From Streptomyces sp. CA-210063 (lineage in GTDB: Bacteria > Actinomycetota > Actinomycetes > Streptomycetales > Streptomycetaceae), in contig NZ_CP102512.1 in assembly GCF_024612015.1 (NCBI RefSeq), forward strand, positions 10,354,001-10,418,000: a stretch of 64,000 nucleotides of DNA. Reading direction: 5' to 3'. Made by a program: the position numbers and the translations under genes. Below, in pieces: positions 60,461-64,000 of this stretch (position 1 is its first letter; every line of letters begins with the position of its first letter). The notes below the pieces were generated by a model. It had not been told where the DNA came from, ran no database searches, and worked only from the letters and a program-made list of their open reading frames with translations.

Positions 60461-60958
60461 ATGGGGAAGCTGACGGTGCTGGCGCTGCGTGCCGTGGTCG
60501 CCGTGCTGTTCGCCGGTTCGGTGTTCGCGCAGGCGGTGATGGTGCCGTTGCTGGCCGTGGATCTGGATGATCTCGGCCGGGACGCGGCCCATGTGCGCAC
60601 TCCGGTGCTCGTGATCGTGGTCCTGGGAGTGGTGACGGTCCAGGTCGTCCTGGTCTGTGTGTGGCGGCTGGTGACGATGGTCCGGCGTGACACGGTGTTC
60701 TCCCACGCCGCCTTCCGGTATGTGCACGTCGTGATCGGCGCGATGGTGGCGGCCGCGGCCCTGGTGTTCACGCTCGGCGTGGTCCTGGCGCCCGGCGAGG
60801 CCGTGCCACCGGGCGTCGTGCTTCTGCTGGGCGGGGTCACCCTGGCGGTTCTCGGGATGGCGCTCATCGTGCTCGTGCTGCGGATGCTGCTCGCCCAGGC
60901 CGTCACACGTGACATCGAGGCGACGCGGATGCGGGCCGAGCTGGCCGAGGTGATCTGA
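60461..60958 (+). CDS. DUF2975 membrane protein (YoaS-like)
   Basis: A 165-residue protein with four predicted membrane helices (AVVAVLFAGSVFAQAVM; VLVIVVLGVVTVQVVLVCV; VVIGAMVAAAALVFTLGVV; LLLGGVTLAVLGMALIVLVL). DUF2975 proteins are nearly always paired with a short XRE regulator, as here. They may be stress or antibiotic-sensing membrane partners; function unproven. AGGAGGG before ATG. Confidence 0.88.
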   Translation: MGKLTVLALRAVVAVLFAGSVFAQAVMVPLLAVDLDDLGRDAAHVRTPVLVIVVLGVVTVQVVLVCVWRLVTMVRRDTVFSHAAFRYVHVVIGAMVAAAALVFTLGVVLAPGEAVPPGVVLLLGGVTLAVLGMALIVLVLRMLLAQAVTRDIEATRMRAELAEVI

Positions 60959-61179
60959 TGCCGATCGCCGTCGACATAGACGTGATGCTCGCCAAGAGGA
61001 AGATGTCCGTGGGCGAACTCGCGGAACGGGTCGGGATCACGCCCGCCAACCTGGCGGTCCTCAAGAACGGCCGCGCCAAGGCGGTCCGCTTCACGACCCT
61101 CGCCGCGCTCTGCGAAGTGCTCGAATGCCAGCCGGGAGACCTGCTGCGCTGGGAGGCAGGCGACTCCGAGGACGGATGA
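60958..61179 (+). CDS. Short XRE-type HTH regulator (YozG-like)
   Basis: A 73-residue DNA-binding protein that is essentially one HTH domain: MLAKRKMSVGELAERVGITPANLAVLKNGRAKAVRF (only motif ends matter: SVGELAERVG and NLAVLKNGRA), LEVLECQPGDLLRW-like end. Start overlaps the DUF2975 stop by one base (TGATG). Likely autoregulates through the CTATCGA dyad. Confidence 0.9.
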   Translation: MPIAVDIDVMLAKRKMSVGELAERVGITPANLAVLKNGRAKAVRFTTLAALCEVLECQPGDLLRWEAGDSEDG

Positions 61180-61278
61180 CACCCGGCGGCCCGGGCGGCC
61201 GACGGTCGAGCGTCTGACAGTGCCGCACTGGAACACAACGCGGCTGCTTGCCCGAGGAGGAGCCGATAGCGTGCGGAC

Positions 61279-61827
61279 ATGACGAATGGTGCGGAGCGGC
61301 CGCTGCTCTTCCTGGATGTCGACGGAACGCTCCTGCCCTACGGAGGAGGACGGCTCCCGTCTATCCCTGAAGGCTGGGACGGCTGGCAGGACACGTCGAA
61401 TCCCCAGCTGGCGAAGATCGACCTCGCTCACGGTCCGCGTCTGCTGCGGTTGCCCTGCGACCTGGTGTGGGCCACCGCATGGATGGAGGACGCCAACGAG
61501 GTGATCGCTCCGCTGCTCGGGCTGCCGGCGCTTCCGGTGGCGGTCCTGCCGGAGGAGGACGTGACCGGCGCCCTGCACTGGAAGACCCGAGCCCTCGTCC
61601 AGGCGGCGGCCGGGCGCCCCTTCATCTGGGTCGACGACGAGATCACCGGTCCCGACCGCGCCTGGGTGTCAGCGCATCATCGGGGGCCGGCCCTCCTCCA
61701 CCGCGTCGATTCCGGGACCGGCCTCACCGAAGCGGACTTCGCCGTACTCCACGACTGGCTCACCTACGACGGCCAGATCACCACACCGCCCCGCACCACC
61801 AATGGCTCGGCCCGGCCCTCCTCGTAG
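61279..61827 (+). CDS. HAD-superfamily-like hydrolase
   Basis: A 182-residue protein with HAD motif I LFLDVDGTLLPYG and a possible motif IV FIWVDDEITGPDR; motif II may be the Thr in WATAWMED. Typical actinobacterial small HAD phosphatase without a cap domain; substrate unknown. Stands alone, ATG at 61279 with GGAGGAG about 20 bp earlier rather than at the ideal distance. 254 bp without a gene follow (61828-62081). Confidence 0.8.
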   Translation: MTNGAERPLLFLDVDGTLLPYGGGRLPSIPEGWDGWQDTSNPQLAKIDLAHGPRLLRLPCDLVWATAWMEDANEVIAPLLGLPALPVAVLPEEDVTGALHWKTRALVQAAAGRPFIWVDDEITGPDRAWVSAHHRGPALLHRVDSGTGLTEADFAVLHDWLTYDGQITTPPRTTNGSARPSS

Positions 61828-62081
61828 AACCGGGTCCAGCCCAGCCCGACGCCGCCGTCCGGACGTCGGTGAACATCGCCGGCCGACTGGTCGGAGCCCA
61901 CGCCCCGGCCCCGAGGACCCGCTTACGCAGCAGGGCAGAGACGGCCGTGGCCCAACGCGGCTCTCCTCGCACGCCCTTCCTCCCGTCCTCTGTCCTCCGT
62001 CCTCACGGGTGGTGTCGGCCGCCCCTTCGGTGAAACCCGGAGCCCGACGAAGACAGGTCCGCAGCACGTCCGGGAGGCCAC

Positions 62082-63341
62082 ATGTCCCCTGTCCCCGACG
62101 CCCTGTACCGGCGGGTCCGCGAGGAGGTCGCCGACCGGGCCGAGGCGTTGTGGCAGGTCGCGTCGGCGCTGCACGCCGACCCGGAGTACGCGTTCGCCGA
62201 GCGGCGGGCGGCCGCGCTGCTGACGGGCGAACTGCGCCGGGCCGGTTTCGATGTGAGCGAGGGCGTGGCGGGGATGCCGACGGCCTTCGTGGCGCGCTCG
62301 GGTGCGGAGCGGCCCGCGGTGGCGTTGCTGCTGGAGTACGACGCCCTGCCGGGGCTGGGCCATGCCTGCGGCCACAACCTGATCGCCGCCGCAGGCCTGG
62401 GCGCCGCGCTCGCCGCCCGTACGGCGCTGGACGGGAACGCCGGATCGGTGCTGGACGGGAGCGCCGGATCGGTGCTGGACGGGAGCGCCGGATCGGTGCT
62501 GGACGGGAGCGCCGGATCGGTGCTGGCCGTGGGTACGCCGGCCGAGGAGGGGGGCGGCGGAAAGGCACTGGAGGTGGAGGCGGGCGTCTTCGACGATGTC
62601 GACGCCGCGCTCATGTTCCATCCGGGCGTGTACGACTGGGTGCGTGCCCCGCTGACGGCTCAGGAGCAGTACCGGGTCGCCTTCCACGGGCGCGCCGCCC
62701 ATCCCACGGGCAACCCCACCGAGGGCATCGACGCGCTCGCGGCCCTCGTCGAGCTGTTCAACGTGCTGGCCGCACTCGGCCGCCGACTGCCGGCGGCCTC
62801 CCACATCCAGGGCATCATCACCCACGGGGGAGAGGCCACGAACATCGTCCCCGCGTACGCGGAGGGGCGGTTCGGGCTGCGCGCGGCCACCACCGAGCAA
62901 CTGGACGACCTGGCCGGACGCCTGGCCACCTGTGCCGCGGGCGTGGCCCAGGCGACCGGCACGACCGTGAACGTCGAGCGGGCGACGATCCGTTACGAGC
63001 ACTTCCGCGACAGCGGGACGCTGTCCGAGCGCTTCGCCGCCCACCTGGAGCGCGCGGGTATCCGGCCGACCCCGCCCGCTCACGGCGTGTACCTCGGATC
63101 GTCCGACATCGGCAACGTCAGCGCCCGCGTTCCGGCCATCCACCCCTTCGTCGCGATCATGGACGAGGACGGCTCCGACCACACGCCCGAGTTCGCCGCG
63201 GCCGCGGTCTCCGCCCGGGCGCGCCGGGTGCTCCCTGTGGTCACGGAGGCGCTGGCATGCACGGCGATCGACGTCCTGCGCGACGCGGACCTGCGGGAGC
63301 GGGCCTGGAACGCGCACGACCGGAGCACCACCGGGCGCTGA
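62082..63341 (+). CDS. M20 family amidohydrolase/metallopeptidase with an internal repeat insertion
   Basis: A 419-residue M20D-type amidohydrolase (AbgA/IAA-amino-acid hydrolase branch). Metal/catalytic motifs: ALPGLGHACGHN, TPAEEGGGGK, FHGRAAHPTG and the C-terminal SSDIGNVS. It hydrolyses N-acyl amino acids or aminobenzoyl-glutamate-like amides. Residues 116-147 consist of four DGSAGSVL-type units inserted between the ACGHN helix and the LAVGTPAEEG strand, where relatives have a short loop. ATG after GGGAGG. Confidence 0.88.
   Translation: MSPVPDALYRRVREEVADRAEALWQVASALHADPEYAFAERRAAALLTGELRRAGFDVSEGVAGMPTAFVARSGAERPAVALLLEYDALPGLGHACGHNLIAAAGLGAALAARTALDGNAGSVLDGSAGSVLDGSAGSVLDGSAGSVLAVGTPAEEGGGGKALEVEAGVFDDVDAALMFHPGVYDWVRAPLTAQEQYRVAFHGRAAHPTGNPTEGIDALAALVELFNVLAALGRRLPAASHIQGIITHGGEATNIVPAYAEGRFGLRAATTEQLDDLAGRLATCAAGVAQATGTTVNVERATIRYEHFRDSGTLSERFAAHLERAGIRPTPPAHGVYLGSSDIGNVSARVPAIHPFVAIMDEDGSDHTPEFAAAAVSARARRVLPVVTEALACTAIDVLRDADLRERAWNAHDRSTTGR
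62427..62522 (+). repeat. 24-bp tandem repeat, four copies, in the M20 gene
   Basis: Units start at 62427, 62451, 62475 and 62499; the last three are identical and the first differs at one base (Asn for Ser). A further partial unit follows. In-frame, encoding LDGSAGSV. Confidence 0.95.
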
Positions 63342-63523
63342 CGGACGCCACACCGAGGCCCGCTCCCCGGCTTTCGTCCGCAAACCGGCCGCGGGTCCGG
63401 TGGATCGACAGGTCCGCCCCCATGACCTTCTTGATCGGCCCGGCAACCGCACGTACCTCTCCTGACGTCCCCTCTCGGGAGTCGCGGATGATCTCCGCGT
63501 GTACCTTTCCGACTGGAGGATCG

Positions 63524-64000
63524 ATGACGGACACGGCCGTCGGCACCCCCGCACCCCCGACGGGGCGACGGGCGAACGGCAGGGGCGCCCGACGCGGACG
63601 GACGTGGGGACTGCTGGGCTGCGGCGCCCTTCTCGCCGTGCCGGCCGCCCTGCTCGTCGTACGGCTGACCGGGCTGGACGCGGGAACACCGCTCGCCGTT
63701 CCCGTGGTGCTCTTCCCCTACGGCGCGGTTCTCAGCGTGCTCTCGCTGGTCACCGTGCTCGCCGTTCCCGCTCTGCGCTCGCGCTGGGCGGTGGTGGCCG
63801 TCGGACTTCTCGCGGCCGCTCAAGTCGCCGTGCTGGTACCCCGGTTCCTGCCGGACCAGCGGGATGTCCCGGCACAGGCGGCCGAGTTACGGGTGGCCAC
63901 CGTCAACGCCCATGTCGGCGAGGTGGACCCCCGAGCGCTGGTGCGGCTGGTCCGGGCCGAACGGATCGACGTACTGGCCGTGCAGGAACTGCCGTCCGCC
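63524..64000 (+). CDS. Endonuclease/exonuclease/phosphatase family membrane protein, truncated by window edge
   Basis: The first 159 codons are visible. Pro/Arg/Gly-rich cytoplasmic start, about three membrane helices (LLGCGALLAVPAALLVV; LFPYGAVLSVLSLVTVLAV; WAVVAVGLLAAAQVAVLV), then the beginning of an EEP domain, LRVATVNAHVGEVDP and DVLAVQELP (metal-binding Asn and Glu). Probably an extracellular phosphodiesterase or phosphatase. ATG at 63524 after GGAGG. Confidence 0.85.
   Translation, partial: MTDTAVGTPAPPTGRRANGRGARRGRTWGLLGCGALLAVPAALLVVRLTGLDAGTPLAVPVVLFPYGAVLSVLSLVTVLAVPALRSRWAVVAVGLLAAAQVAVLVPRFLPDQRDVPAQAAELRVATVNAHVGEVDPRALVRLVRAERIDVLAVQELPSA

Noticed and set aside
1..64000. rRNA, tRNA, integrase, transposase or phage genes
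   Set aside because: No cloverleaf-like segments, CCA-ended hairpins, or recombinase motifs were seen in the intergenic stretches read by eye; short or degenerate ones could be missed.

Overview
The window is very GC-rich, has strongly GC-biased third codon positions and densely packed operons with ATGA/GTGA overlaps. Its gene families (fused isobutyryl-CoA mutase IcmF, many TetR-type regulators, Rieske oxygenases, ATPase-less sugar ABC importers) point to a Streptomyces or close relative. I see no rRNA, tRNA, CRISPR array, transposase or phage gene.

Layout. 1-3.2 kb: truncated epimerase, a membrane protein joining a zinc-finger anti-sigma-like region to a ricin-type lectin domain, and a GNAT acetyltransferase. 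3.2-42.7 kb: a large catabolic supercluster with CoA-thioester chemistry (AMP ligase, three acyl-CoA dehydrogenases, enoyl-CoA hydratase, hydroxyacyl-CoA dehydrogenase, thiolase, an Ltp2-like aldolase with its DUF35 partner, IcmF), oxygenation (two Rieske oxygenases, a ferredoxin, an FMN/2Fe-2S reductase), a 2-oxoacid/acetoin dehydrogenase (E1alpha, E1beta, E2), two PEP-utilising dikinase-like proteins, several SDRs and two divergent TetR regulators. A 4-kb island (19.4-23.5 kb) holding a GT2 glycosyltransferase, a repeat-bearing secreted Cys/His-rich protein and an 801-residue tri-modular glycosyltransferase interrupts it. 42.8-48.3 kb: a gene relic, then a DeoR-regulated polyol/sugar ABC importer with a zinc alcohol dehydrogenase. 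48.6-56.9 kb: a second catabolic locus of two divergent operons (luciferase-like monooxygenase, tautomerase, aldehyde dehydrogenase, alpha/beta hydrolase, two paralogous DUF1185 proteins; BCCT betaine transporter, SnoaL-like protein, flavin reductase, GntR regulator) whose composition resembles trigonelline (N-methylnicotinate) degradation. 57-64 kb: polysaccharide deacetylase, squalene/phytoene-synthase-like protein, two truncated genes fused head-to-head, a DUF2975/XRE pair, HAD-like and M20 hydrolases, and a truncated endonuclease/exonuclease/phosphatase-family gene.

How it works together (inference). In the supercluster a hydrophobic or branched acid is activated to its CoA ester, oxygenated and shortened by beta-oxidation and retro-aldol steps. 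IcmF, hydroxybutyryl-CoA dehydrogenase and thiolase would channel an isobutyryl- or pivalyl-type CoA end product to acetyl-CoA. Reading the intergenic regions by eye I found a recurring 23-bp dyad, consensus TTACTG-N11-CAGTAA, in front of nearly every operon of the supercluster and between the two divergent tetR genes. I propose that one of those TetR proteins is the pathway-wide repressor. This operator set, the dikinase pair and the tri-modular glycosyltransferase island are the most interesting items in the window.
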